Origin: Corallococcus soli
GTDB taxonomy: Bacteria > Myxococcota > Myxococcia > Myxococcales > Myxococcaceae
Assembly (NCBI RefSeq): GCF_014930455.1
Contig: NZ_JAAIYO010000009.1
Span: 277,941-341,940 of the forward strand
Length of the DNA stretch: 64,000 bases
Direction of reading: 5' to 3'
How positions within the stretch are numbered: the stretch's first letter is position 1; each line of letters begins with the position of its first letter. The translations under genes were made by a program, and so were the position numbers. Under the pieces are notes generated by a model that was not told the origin of the DNA, made no database searches, and saw only the letters and a list, made by a program, of their open reading frames with translations. Below, piece after piece: positions 35,546-45,300 of the stretch.

Positions 35546-36537
35546 TCGACCTCCGGCTCCTCCAGAGGAGCCGTGGGGTCCGTGTCCGCGCCCGCGAAGA
35601 AGCGCCGGACGCTGTCCTCCACCGCCTGGGGCGAGTCCAGCTGGTTCACCTCCGAGCGGAAGTGGGCCGCGCCCTTCAGGCCGTGCGCGTACCACGCCAG
35701 GTGCCGGCGGAAGGAGCGCACCGCGCCCACGGGGTCCCCGAAGAACTCCGCGTGCGCCTGGGCGTGCTCCAGCACCAACTGGCAGCGCTCCTCCGGCGTG
35801 GCCGCGGGTCCGCCCGTCAGCTCGCGGAAGAGCCACGGGTTGCCCAGGGCGCCCCGGCCAATCATCACGAAGTCGCACCCGGTGGAGTCCAGCATCCGGT
35901 GGGCGTCCGCCACCGTCTTCACGTCCCCGTTGCCGATGATGGGCAGCTCCGGGAAGTGGCGCTTCAGGTCCGCGATGTGGGACCAGTCCGCCCGGCCCGA
36001 GTAGCCCTGGGCGCGCGTGCGCGGGTGGATGGCGAGCCCCGCGCAGCCGGCCTCCTGGAGGGCCTCCGCCACCTGGAGGTAGTTGAGCGTCTGGGCGTCC
36101 CAGCCCGAGCGGATCTTGCAGGTGACGGGCAGGCCGGTGGCGTCGCGGATGGCGCGGACGACGGCGGCGGCGCGGGGCACGTCGCACAGCAGGCCGCTGC
36201 CGGCGCCGTTGCGGACCACCTTCTTCACCGGGCAGCCCATGTTGATGTCGATGATTTGCGCCCCCGCCTCCTGGCCCACCTTCGCCGCCAGCGCCATGGC
36301 CTCTGGTTCGCCGCCAAAAATCTGCAGCGAGTAGGGCTTCTCCACCTGGGCGTCGTAGCGCAGGTACTTGAGCGTGCGCTGGTTCTGGCGCATCAGGCCC
36401 TGGGCGCTGACGAGCTCCGTGGGGCACAGGGCGGCGCCCAACCGGAAGGCGATGACGCGAAAGGGGCGCTCGCTCACCCCCGCCATGGGCGCGAGGATGT
36501 AGGGGTTGGGGAGCGTGTAGGGACCCAGCTTCGGCAT
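35524..36537 (-). CDS. dusB: tRNA-dihydrouridine synthase
   Basis: This 337-residue flavoenzyme reduces specific uridines in tRNA to dihydrouridine. Seen are LAPMAGVSERPFRVIAFRLG, QIFGGEPEAMALAAK, the FMN/active-site motif IIDINMGCPVKKVVRNGAGS with its catalytic Cys, VTCKIRSGWD, HPRTRAQGYSGRADW, and GNGDVKTVADA with MIGRGALGNPW. The arrangement fits the DusB subfamily. It is convergent with the glucosidase. The start at 36537 is divergent to the M50 protease gene, with 102 bp between. Confidence 0.93.
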   Translation of the reverse strand: MPKLGPYTLPNPYILAPMAGVSERPFRVIAFRLGAALCPTELVSAQGLMRQNQRTLKYLRYDAQVEKPYSLQIFGGEPEAMALAAKVGQEAGAQIIDINMGCPVKKVVRNGAGSGLLCDVPRAAAVVRAIRDATGLPVTCKIRSGWDAQTLNYLQVAEALQEAGCAGLAIHPRTRAQGYSGRADWSHIADLKRHFPELPIIGNGDVKTVADAHRMLDSTGCDFVMIGRGALGNPWLFRELTGGPAATPEERCQLVLEHAQAHAEFFGDPVGAVRSFRRHLAWYAHGLKGAAHFRSEVNQLDSPQAVEDSVRRFFAGADTDPTAPLEEPEVDYRAALG

Positions 36538-36639
36538 GGCGGCGACACCCTATAGACCCGGCGGCCCGGGAACAGAAGCACACGCGAGGGGTGAGAACGG
36601 CCCTGCGCGGGTGGGGGTCAACGATTAAGGTCCCTTCCC

Positions 36640-38067
36640 ATGTTCCGTTTCAGGCTCGGGAGCGTCCCCGTCCACGTCCACATGAGTCACCTGCTGTTCT
36701 CCGCGGTGCTCGCCTACCAGTCCCTGCCAGTGCCGGGCAGGGGTTCGAGTGCCGGGTGGCTGGGGGACCGGCTGTCCGACCCCGGCGCACCGGGCTACGG
36801 CGGCGCGGTGGCCGCCTACATCCTGTCGTGGATGTTCATCGTCTTCGTGTCCGTGCTCATCCATGAGCTGGGGCACGCGGTGGCCTTCCGCTACTTCGGC
36901 TACCAGCCGAGCGTGGACTTGGTCTTCATGGGCGGCGTCACCCGGCCCAACACGGACACGCCCCTGCCCTGGCACAAGGACGTGGTGAGCAGCTTCGCGG
37001 GCCCGCTGGCGGGGCTCACGCTGGGCGTCCTGTGCTGGGTGGTGCTGCTCCAGATTCGGGGCCGCTGGGAGATGGCGGACTTCTTCCTGAGCAACTTCTT
37101 CTTCGCGAACATGGTGTGGGCGGTGCTGAACCTGCTGCCCGTGCCCCCGCTGGATGGCGGCCACATCAGCACGGCGCTCGCCACGCGGATGTTCGGCCGC
37201 AGGGGCTTCATCGTGTCCCACGTCCTGGCCCTGGGCCTGTGCGTGGGCCTGGTGCTGCTCAGCATCAAGGCCGGGGCCCTGTTCATGGGCGTCCTCTTCG
37301 CCATGTTCGGCTTCCAGGCGTTCCGCGTGCTGGCGGACGTGATGCGCGCCCGCAGCGAGGACAAGGAGGCCGAAGGCCCGAAGGCCCTGGGGCTGCGCGA
37401 GGCCCAGCAGGCCCTGCGCGAGGACCGGCTGGACGACGCGTGGCGGCTGGGCCAGCAGCTGCTGGAGGGCGAGGGCCTGTCCGCAAGCCTCACCAGCCGG
37501 ACGCACTACCTGCTGGGCTGGGTGGCGCTGAAGCAGGGCCAGGGCCGGCCCGCGCTGGACCACTTCTCCCAGGTGCAGGGCCAGCCGGTGGAGATGCACG
37601 CGGTGGCGGCGGCCTTCTCGCTGGTGGGCGACGACGCCCGGGCGGTGGGCTACTGGAAGCAGGCGTGGGGCGAGTCGCAGGACCGCACCGTGATGCACGA
37701 GTACGCGGGCGCGCTCATCCGCCTGGGTCAGGTGCAGGAGGCGCTGCGGCTGCCCGGCGTGGACCCGGCGGCCGCGTTCCGGTGCGCGGAGCGGGCGCTC
37801 TTCATCCGGGGCGCCTATTCGGAGGCCGCGGCGGTGGGCGAGGCCGCGCTGAACCACGCGAAGGACCCGGGCATCGCCTACGACGCGGCGTGCGCCTTCG
37901 CCCGCGCGGGCAATGGGACGGACGCGGTGCGCCTGCTCCAGCGCGCGCAGGCCCTGGGCTTCCAGGACGCGGACTACGCCGCGTCCGACGAGGACCTGGT
38001 GACCCTGCACGGCCAGCCCGCCTTTGAGGCCTGGCTGTCCCAGTTGCGGCCGTCCGCCGCGACCTGA
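36640..38067 (+). CDS. Site-2 protease family (M50) membrane protease with C-terminal TPR-like region
   Basis: This protein has 475 residues. The zinc motif HELGH (75-79) lies in the second hydrophobic segment, and the second active-site motif LLPVPPLDGGH supplies the Asp ligand. About six membrane segments occupy residues 15-225. The region after about 240 is soluble, Ala/Leu-rich and helical (ALREAQQALREDRLDDAWRL, HYLLGWVALKQGQGRPALDH), reading as tetratricopeptide-like repeats. S2P proteases cleave substrates inside membranes, often anti-sigma factors. It is followed within 90 bp by an ECF sigma factor and a membrane anti-sigma factor on the same strand, so a functional link is plausible but not proven. 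Confidence 0.9.
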   Translation: MFRFRLGSVPVHVHMSHLLFSAVLAYQSLPVPGRGSSAGWLGDRLSDPGAPGYGGAVAAYILSWMFIVFVSVLIHELGHAVAFRYFGYQPSVDLVFMGGVTRPNTDTPLPWHKDVVSSFAGPLAGLTLGVLCWVVLLQIRGRWEMADFFLSNFFFANMVWAVLNLLPVPPLDGGHISTALATRMFGRRGFIVSHVLALGLCVGLVLLSIKAGALFMGVLFAMFGFQAFRVLADVMRARSEDKEAEGPKALGLREAQQALREDRLDDAWRLGQQLLEGEGLSASLTSRTHYLLGWVALKQGQGRPALDHFSQVQGQPVEMHAVAAAFSLVGDDARAVGYWKQAWGESQDRTVMHEYAGALIRLGQVQEALRLPGVDPAAAFRCAERALFIRGAYSEAAAVGEAALNHAKDPGIAYDAACAFARAGNGTDAVRLLQRAQALGFQDADYAASDEDLVTLHGQPAFEAWLSQLRPSAAT

Positions 38068-38157
38068 CCGACCTGACGACCTGCCCCCCGGGGGAGGCGC
38101 CCGGAGCGCGCGGATTGCCGTCCTTCGCGCCTCCGGGGCTAGAGTCCGCCCCCTCCC

Positions 38158-38787
38158 GTGAAGCCGCCCTCCCCCGCCGTGAAACCTTCCGACGCGCCCG
38201 TGCGTACCGGTGCCATGCCGGCAACGCCAGAGGGCGCCGGGGACTCGGATGAGGTGTTGATGGAGCGGTTCTGCCAGGGGGATGCGCCCGCGTTCGACGG
38301 GCTCTTCCAGCGCTACGCGCGCCCCATCCAGGGCTACCTGGCGCGCCTGACGGGCAGCCCCAGCGCCGCGGAGGACCTGGCCCAGCTCACGTTCCTGTCC
38401 CTGGTGCGTGCCCGTGGGCGCTACCAGCCGGGGGCACGCGTGCGGCCGTGGCTGTACGCCATCGCCACCAACGCCGCGCGGGACCATGCGCGCCGCCACC
38501 GCCGGCCGGAGGACCTGACGCCGGAGGGGGAATTGCCCCTCACCGCCGTGGCGGACACCCCGGAGCCCCGCGACGCGGGCCTGGAGCGCACCGTGCACCG
38601 CGCCCTGGAGCAGCTTCCGGAGGGCCAGCGGCTGCCCATCCTCATGCACCGCTTCGAAGGCATGGGCTTCGCGGAGATCGCCGAGGTCCTGGGCCTCACC
38701 GAGAGCGCGGTGAAGGTCCGCGCCCACCGGGGCTATGCGCGGCTGCGCGAGCTGCTGGCCCCCCTTCATCAGGAGACGGCGGAATGA
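38158..38787 (+). CDS. ECF-type RNA polymerase sigma factor
   Basis: This protein has up to 209 residues. Sigma region 2 is clear (LMERFCQGDAPAFDGLFQRY, AEDLAQLTFLSLVRARGRY, RPWLYAIATNAARDHARRHR), and region 4 has GMGFAEIAEVLGLTESAVKVR as the helix-turn-helix. The GTG at 38158 is used; ATG 38215 just upstream of the conserved part is possible. Its stop overlaps the ATG of the next gene (ATGA), the normal arrangement for a sigma factor translated with its anti-sigma factor. Confidence 0.95.
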   Translation: MKPPSPAVKPSDAPVRTGAMPATPEGAGDSDEVLMERFCQGDAPAFDGLFQRYARPIQGYLARLTGSPSAAEDLAQLTFLSLVRARGRYQPGARVRPWLYAIATNAARDHARRHRRPEDLTPEGELPLTAVADTPEPRDAGLERTVHRALEQLPEGQRLPILMHRFEGMGFAEIAEVLGLTESAVKVRAHRGYARLRELLAPLHQETAE

Positions 38788-39572
38788 CGCCCGAATGCGA
38801 ACGCGTCATGGACCACCTGGAGGGCCCGCTGCCGCCGGAGCTGGCCTCCCACGTGGCCGGCTGCGAGGACTGCCGCGCGCTGCTGGGCGGCTTCCAGGCC
38901 CTGGCGCCGCCCCCGGCCGTGCGGGCGCCCCCGGCCCTCCCCTTCAATGAAGTGAAGCTGGAGGAGACGCGGCGCAGGTCGCTGACGGAGCTGGCCGCGG
39001 CGCCCCGGCCCACGCCGTGGTGGAGGGACGTGCTGGTGCTGCTGGCCACCTACCTGGGCGTGGGCGCGGTGGGCCTCGCCGTGGTGGGCCGGAACGGGCT
39101 GCTGCTCAACTCCGCCCCTTCCCTTGAGGTCGCGGGCGTGGCGTTGCTCATCGTCACGGCCGTCGGCGGCGGGGCGATGCTGGGGCTCGCGCCCGCCCGA
39201 CGGAGCTGGCCCCTGGGCTGGGTGGCGCTGGGGGCGGGCGTGGTGGCGCTGGCGCAGCTGCTGGGGCGCTCCGGCGCCCAGGTGCGGCCCCTCATCACCG
39301 GGGCCCTGGGGTGCATGGGCACGGAGGTGGCGCTGTCGGTGGTGCCGCTCGCGCTGGCGCTGGTGCTCCTGTGCCGCTCCGCCTACCAGCCCGTGCGGGC
39401 GCTGGCGGCGGGGCTGTCCTCGGCGGGCGTGGGCCTGCTGGTGCTGCATGTGCACTGCCCCGACGGCACCGCGGACCACCTGATGCTGAGCCACCTGCTG
39501 CCGTGGGTGGCCCTGGCGGGCGTGGCGGTGTTCATCCGCTCGCGCCTGCCGTCCCGCACCTACGCGCCCTGA
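38784..39572 (+). CDS. NrsF-like membrane anti-sigma factor
   Basis: This 262-residue protein begins MTPECERVMDHLEGPLPPEL and has a zinc-finger-like HVAGCEDC motif typical of anti-sigma factors. Six hydrophobic segments follow between residues 78 and 255 and resemble DUF1109/NrsF proteins. It would hold the ECF sigma at the membrane until a signal releases it. It overlaps the sigma gene by four bases. A cysteine pair near GALGCMGTE and HVHCPDG could be redox-sensitive, which is inference. Confidence 0.85.
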   Translation: MTPECERVMDHLEGPLPPELASHVAGCEDCRALLGGFQALAPPPAVRAPPALPFNEVKLEETRRRSLTELAAAPRPTPWWRDVLVLLATYLGVGAVGLAVVGRNGLLLNSAPSLEVAGVALLIVTAVGGGAMLGLAPARRSWPLGWVALGAGVVALAQLLGRSGAQVRPLITGALGCMGTEVALSVVPLALALVLLCRSAYQPVRALAAGLSSAGVGLLVLHVHCPDGTADHLMLSHLLPWVALAGVAVFIRSRLPSRTYAP

Positions 39573-39588
39573 GGTCCTCCAGGGCGCG
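39563..39588. terminator. Hairpin between convergent genes
   Basis: CGCGCCCTG at 39563-39571 pairs with CAGGGCGCG at 39580-39588 around AGGTCCTC. It covers the anti-sigma stop and lies before the convergent peroxiredoxin stop. Confidence 0.5.
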
Positions 39589-39599
39589 AGGCCTGGGTG

Positions 39600-40040
39600 C
39601 TACTGGAGCCGCGACAGCGCTTCCTGCGGGAAGGCGCGCGCGTCCACCTTCGCGTGCCACTCCTTCACCCTGCCGTCCGGGCCAATGACGACGCCCACCC
39701 GGCGCGCGTTCGCGGCGGAGGCGTCATCCGCGGCCCCGTAGGCCAGCCCCACCTTGCGGTCCACGTCGCACAGCAGGGGGAAGTTGAAGTCGAACTTCTT
39801 CGCGAAGGCCTGGTTCTCCTCCGGCGTGTCGAAGCTGATGCCCAGGATGACCGTGCCCTTCTGCTCGTACTGGGCCTTGTGGTCGCGGAAGGAGCAGCCC
39901 TCGGCGGTGCAGCCCGGCGTGTCCGCCTTCGGGTAGAACCAGAGCACCACGTTCTTGCCCCGGTAGTCCGACAGGCTGTGCGCCTTGCCCGTGTGGTCCT
40001 TCACGGTGAACTCCGGCGCCACGTCTCCCTGCTTGAGCAT
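39600..40040 (-). CDS. bcp: Thioredoxin-dependent peroxiredoxin (BCP/AhpC-TSA type)
   Basis: This 146-residue cytosolic peroxidase opens MLKQGDVAPEFTVKDHTGK. The peroxidatic cysteine motif is WFYPKADTPGCTAEGCSFRD, giving Cys44 as peroxidatic and Cys49 as the resolving cysteine of the alpha-helix-2 2-Cys BCP class. It has FDTPEENQAFAKKFDFNFPL and the usual C-terminus. GGAGG lies eight bases before the ATG at 40040. It would reduce hydroperoxides with thioredoxin. Confidence 0.93.
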   Translation of the reverse strand: MLKQGDVAPEFTVKDHTGKAHSLSDYRGKNVVLWFYPKADTPGCTAEGCSFRDHKAQYEQKGTVILGISFDTPEENQAFAKKFDFNFPLLCDVDRKVGLAYGAADDASAANARRVGVVIGPDGRVKEWHAKVDARAFPQEALSRLQ

Positions 40041-40203
40041 GTGCGATGCCTCCTTGAGGTGGGGGAACGGCGCCGTCCTAGCATGCCGGGGGGCAGGCGG
40101 CCGGGCACCGCTCGGACGATGTGTGGGGTGGAGTGCAGGCGTCATCGTGGCGCTTGAATGGGCTTGAATTCCCCCCGGCGCCCCCGCTTAGTAGGGGCTC
40201 CAA

Positions 40204-42315
40204 ATGAACAACAGTGACGAACCTCCGCCTGCTTCACCGCAGCGCGGCCCCGCGCTGGTGGCGTGGGCGAAGCAGGGCCTCTCCCGCCTCATCTACTTCC
40301 TGCTGGGTGCGTCCAACCGCATCCGCCTGCCGACGCCGTCGGTGCTGCCCATCGCGGGCGCGGTGGTGGGGCTGTACAGCGGCCTGGCCGCGGGCATCTT
40401 CTCCAACCTCATTGGCGTGATGAGCGGCATCACGTTCAGCGCCGCGGAGCTGGCGGCGACGCTGAAGCCGCAGCGCCTGCGCACGCTGATGGAGTCGCTG
40501 TCCTCCGCGCGCTGGCACCTGGAGTACGCGCTGGTGGGCGTGCCGCTGGCGCTGGGCGCGCTGCTGCTCGCGCGCGTCATCGAACCGGGGGGGCCGCGCG
40601 ACGAGGTGAAGCGGCGCCTGCGGCTGCTGGCGCTGCTGACGCTGGGCGGCCTGTCGCTGTACTACCCGCTGGTGGGGCTGGCGGCCATCAACGCGGTGTT
40701 CGGCCACGCGCACAACCTGCCCGCGGCGCTGCCGCACCTGCCCTGGTGGCTGGTGCTGCTGGCGCCCACGCTGGGCGGGCTCGCGGTGGGCCGGCTGCTG
40801 CGCGACCGGCCGGAGACGCACGGCCACGGCCTGCCGGAGGTGGTGCGCGCGGTGAAGAGCGGCGCCAACGTGGTGCCGGCGGACCGGGGGCTGCTCAAGC
40901 TCATCGCGTCGGCCATCACCATCGGGAGCGGCGGCTCCGCGGGCCGCGAGGGCCCCATCGTCTATGGCGGCGCGGCGTTCGCCTCCAGCGTGGGGCGCGT
41001 GCTGGGCTTCAGCCGCCGGGAGCTGTCCATCCTGCTGGCATGCGGCGCGGGGGCGGGCATCTCCGCGTCCTTCAACGCGCCCATCGCGGGCGCGGTGTTC
41101 GCGATGGAGATCATCCTGCGCGAGTTCGAGCTGCGCGTCTTCTCCCCCATCATCCTGGCGAGCGTGGCGGGCACGCTGGTGAGCCGGGGCGTGCTGGATG
41201 AAGCGCCCATGCTCAACCGGGTCAACTACGAGCTGGTCAGCGGCGCGGAGGTGTTCGCCTACGCGGCGCTGGGCATCGCGTGCGGGCTGTTGGCGTTCGC
41301 GTTCGTGAAGATGCTGCACGGCGTGGAGCACTTCTTCCAGGGCGGCGGGGGCGGGAAGCTGTCCCCGTGGCTGGGCCGCAGGCCCCTGCCGGTGCGCGCG
41401 GCGCTGGGCGGCCTGGTGACGGGCGTGCTCGTGTTCCTGAGCCCCACGGTGTGGGGCAGCGGGCACGACTACATCAACCTGGCGGCGGCCGGCCAGCTGC
41501 CCTTCCTCTTCCTGGTGACGGCGTGCGTGCTGAAGCTCGTCGCCACGTCCATCACCATCGGTTCGGGCGGGTCCGGCGGCACGTTCTTCCCGGCCGCGCT
41601 CATTGGCGCCATGGCGGGCGGCGCGTTCGGCACGCTGGTGCACTACGTCTTCCCGCTGGCCACCGGGCCCAGCGGCGCGTACGCCATCGTGGGCATGGGC
41701 GGCGCGGTGGCGGCGCTCACGCGCGGCCCGCTCACCGGCATGATGATGCTGTACGAGCTGAGCGGCAGCCACGACATCATCCTGCCGCTGATGGTGACGT
41801 GCACCATCGCGTCCGCGCTGTGCCACTACCTCATCGAGCGCACCTCCACCAAGGTGGTGAGCGACGAGGACCTGCTCACGGGCACCCAGGTGCGCGCCCT
41901 GATGACGCAGGTGCCGGCGGTGCCCGCGGGCACGCCGCTGCGCGAGCTGACGGACCAGCTGCTCACGTCCGAGGCGGGCACGCTGCCGGTGCTGGACGCC
42001 CTGGGCAACCTCTACGGCACCGTGCAGGTGGAGCAGCTGCGCGAGGTGTGGCGGGACGAATCCATGTACCCGCTGCTCGTGGCCAGCGACCTGGCGCGCA
42101 AGCTGCCCGCGCTGGCGCCGGACACGGACCTGGCGCACGCCCTCCAGACGATGGACCAGGAGGACGTGGACGCGCTGCCGGTGGCGCCCGTGCTGGGGCT
42201 GGCCCCGTGCGGGCTGCTCACGCGGGCCGCGGTGCGCCGCTTCCTCTTCGCGCAGCACGCCCGTGAGCACGCCAGCGGCAACGCCCCCGTCAGCACCTCC
42301 GAAGCGACGCACTGA
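40204..42315 (+). CDS. ClC-type chloride channel/transporter with CBS domains
   Basis: This 703-residue membrane protein carries the ClC selectivity motifs: GHGLPEVVRAV (variant of GSGIP), GGSAGREGPIV (GREGP) and GSGGSGGTFFPAALIGAM (GxFxP). About ten or more helices occupy residues 50-560. The C-terminal 120 residues form a CBS pair (LMTQVPAVPAGTPLRELTDQ, LPVLDALGNLYGTVQV). A glutamate follows in GREGP, the position of the gating Glu in ClC proteins. It could be a Cl-/H+ antiporter or channel; the CBS pair may bind nucleotides. There is no obvious operon. Confidence 0.93.
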   Translation: MNNSDEPPPASPQRGPALVAWAKQGLSRLIYFLLGASNRIRLPTPSVLPIAGAVVGLYSGLAAGIFSNLIGVMSGITFSAAELAATLKPQRLRTLMESLSSARWHLEYALVGVPLALGALLLARVIEPGGPRDEVKRRLRLLALLTLGGLSLYYPLVGLAAINAVFGHAHNLPAALPHLPWWLVLLAPTLGGLAVGRLLRDRPETHGHGLPEVVRAVKSGANVVPADRGLLKLIASAITIGSGGSAGREGPIVYGGAAFASSVGRVLGFSRRELSILLACGAGAGISASFNAPIAGAVFAMEIILREFELRVFSPIILASVAGTLVSRGVLDEAPMLNRVNYELVSGAEVFAYAALGIACGLLAFAFVKMLHGVEHFFQGGGGGKLSPWLGRRPLPVRAALGGLVTGVLVFLSPTVWGSGHDYINLAAAGQLPFLFLVTACVLKLVATSITIGSGGSGGTFFPAALIGAMAGGAFGTLVHYVFPLATGPSGAYAIVGMGGAVAALTRGPLTGMMMLYELSGSHDIILPLMVTCTIASALCHYLIERTSTKVVSDEDLLTGTQVRALMTQVPAVPAGTPLRELTDQLLTSEAGTLPVLDALGNLYGTVQVEQLREVWRDESMYPLLVASDLARKLPALAPDTDLAHALQTMDQEDVDALPVAPVLGLAPCGLLTRAAVRRFLFAQHAREHASGNAPVSTSEATH

Positions 42316-42392
42316 ACCGGCGGCCGGGCCGGCCCTGCGTCGAAAGCGCGGGGCCTGTCAGGAATCCCGGGGAGCGGGCATCCTTGGGCGCC

Positions 42393-45300
42393 ATGTCCGA
42401 CACCGCCCTGTCCACGCTGCGCGCCGAGCTGACGTCCACCTCCCATGACGCCCGGGTGCGCCAGATGGTGGCGCTGGGACGGAGGGCCCGCACGGAGCCG
42501 CGGGACCAGGCGCTGCTGGACGCCCTGGCCCGGGGGGACGCCTTCGAGCGGCGCCTGGCCCTGGCGGCCCAGTTCACCCGGCGCGACGGCGTGGCGGTGC
42601 TGAAGGCCACGGCGGACGACTCGTTCCGGGTGCGCACGCTGGCGTTCGAGCTGGTGCCGCTCGCCTGTGACGACGCCCAGGCCCTGGAGGCGCTGCGCAT
42701 GGCGCACGGCATGCGCCGGGAGCAGTCCCTGCTGCGCCAGCTGGTGCTGCGCAAGCGGCACGCGGTCATCGACGCGTACCTGGACGGGCTGGCGGAGCAG
42801 GGGGACAGCGCGGCGTTCGCGGACGCGGTGCCCCTGGCGTCGGAGCAGGGCCTGCGCCGGCACCTGGCGCGCGCGCTGGAGCGGCCCAGCCACCGGTTCT
42901 GGGCGCGGCTCGCGCGGTTCGCCCCGGAGGTGCTGGGCGAGTTGCTCCTCGGGTGGATGCGCGCGGTGCAGGGCGAGGCGGACCCGGTGACGCGGCAGTA
43001 CGTGGACTGGGGCCTGGAGCGCCTGGCGGAGCAGGTGCCCGACGCGGCGGAAGCGTTGCTGGAGCTGATGCTGGCGCGTGGCATTCCCGCGAACCTGGGC
43101 GCGCTGCGGTGGCTGGTGCGGCACCGTCCCGCGCGCACGGTCGCCCTCCTGCGCCAGCATCCCAACATCCCCCTTCCGCACCTGCTGTTCGCGAAGGACG
43201 TGGGCTCGCTGGACGCGGAGACCCTGACGTGGCTCATCCAGCGCGACCCGAACCTGCTGGGCACCGCGAAGGACGTGCTGAAGAAGGTGGCGCAGCCCCT
43301 GCACCGGACCCTCACCGACGCCTGGTGCGCGGCGGTGGACGGCTCGCCCCATTGGGGCACGGAGCTGATGGCCCTCATCCAGGACGCGGGCGTGCGCGAG
43401 CGCGTCTTCCAGCGCTGGAGCGCGGCGATGCGCAACCACGACGGCGTCATCCCCGTGGGCTACCTGGAGCGCCTGCCCGTGGACCTGCGCGAGCGCGAGG
43501 CGCGGCGGCACCTGCACGAAGTGGTCGCGCTGGGCACCCGGGCCGAGTCGCGCGTCGTCTACGCGCGGCTCTTGCCCTGGGACGAGGCGCTGGGCGTGCT
43601 CCGGGGCGCGATGGGGCACCCCGACGCGGGCATGCGCGGCCTGGCGCTGGGCGCGGTGCTGGCCCTGCCCGGACTGCGTCCGGACGAGCCCGCGGGGGTG
43701 GCGCCCGCGCTGGCGCTGGTGCTGGCCCGGAAGAACGAACAGGACCCGGTGCGCGGGTCGATGTTGCAGGCCCTGAAGGGGTGGCCCCGGCGGATGTGGC
43801 GCGCCGAGCACACCGAGGCCCTGGGCCGCATCCTGCGGGACGCCCTGGACGCGGCGGACCTGTCGTCGGCGACGGCCGGGGCGGCGGAGGCGCTGCTCGT
43901 GCGGGCCTTCGGCGCGAACCCCGAGTGGGGCGCGCCGTGGCTGGGCACGTTCATCAAGGAGCGCGGCAGCCTGAATGACGCGGGGCTGGGCCACCGGCTG
44001 AAGGACGACGAGGTGCGCCGGGCCGCCCCCCATCTGTTGTCACTGGCGAAGGCCTGGGCGGAGCGCGAGCGCGGCTGGCCCCTGCTCCAACTGGCGCAGA
44101 GCCTGGGCAAGCGCGCGGCGCTGGTGCCCGGCCTGTCGGAGTGGCTGGTCTCCGTGCGGGACGTGACGCCGGATGGGCGGCTGTCGGTGGCGCTGACCCA
44201 GTGGCTGTCGAAGGAGGACCGGCCCCGCTTCGAGGCGACGCTCGCGGGCGCGCTGCGGCGCTGGAGGGACCGGGGCTGGGACGACGAGGTGGTCGCGGTG
44301 GCGCACCACGAGAAGCGCGACGTGCCCCTGCACCGGGAGCTGGTGGCGGAGCTGGAGCGGGTGGCGCTGCGGCTGGGCAAGCCGTCCGGGAACGCGCTGT
44401 GGATCCTGCGCTACCGCGCGTGGAAGGACTTCGACCGGGTGCTCCCCGCGCTGCTCAAGCGGGACGAGAGCGCCATCGCCATCCCCGTGGTGCGCGAGTA
44501 CCTGCACCGGCGGCGGCAGGACCTGCTGGGGCCGTACCTGGGCGCGCCGGCCATCACCGGGCAGTTCGCCACGGGCGCGACGCATTGGATCCTCCCCTTC
44601 GACTCGGGCTTCTACCGGTGGACGGCGGAGCAGAACCGGACGTATTCGCGCGCGCTCTCCAAGCTGTGCGAGGACCCGGAGCGGGACACGCCCACGCTGC
44701 TGGCGGCGGTGACGCGGCTGGCCGCGCTGGACTGGGCGCCCATGGACCCGCTCCAGGCGCTGGCGGACGACAAGCGGCCCGCGGTGCAGGAGCGGGCCCT
44801 GCGGGTGCTGGCCCGGTGCGACCAGGGCCAGGGGGTGCCCACGCTGATTGAGTGCCTGGGGGATGCGCGCGCGCGCATCGCCATCTACGGCCTGCGCCGG
44901 GCGTTCAACGGCATGCCCCCCGCGCGGGTGCTGGCGCTGCTCGCGGAGGTGCCGCTCGCGAAGGTCACCGTCGCCAAGGAGGTGGTGCGGCTGCTGGGCG
45001 AGCTGCGCTCGGACGCAGCCTACGAACGGCTGTTGGAGCTGGACGCCCTGCCCCTGCACCGCGACGTGCGCATCGCGCTGCTGCGCGGGCTGTGGGACCA
45101 CCTGGACCGCGAGCCCACGTGGGCCGTGTTCGAGCGGGCCGTCACGGGTGACGACGCCATCATGGCCTCGCGCGTGGGGGACATCCCCGCGGACCGGCTC
45201 ACGGAGGCCCTGGACGCGCGACTGTCCGCGCTGCTGGCGAAGGTGCTGGCGCGCCCGGAGCCCGACGCGCGCATCGACCTCTTGCGGCGCGCGGCGTTCC

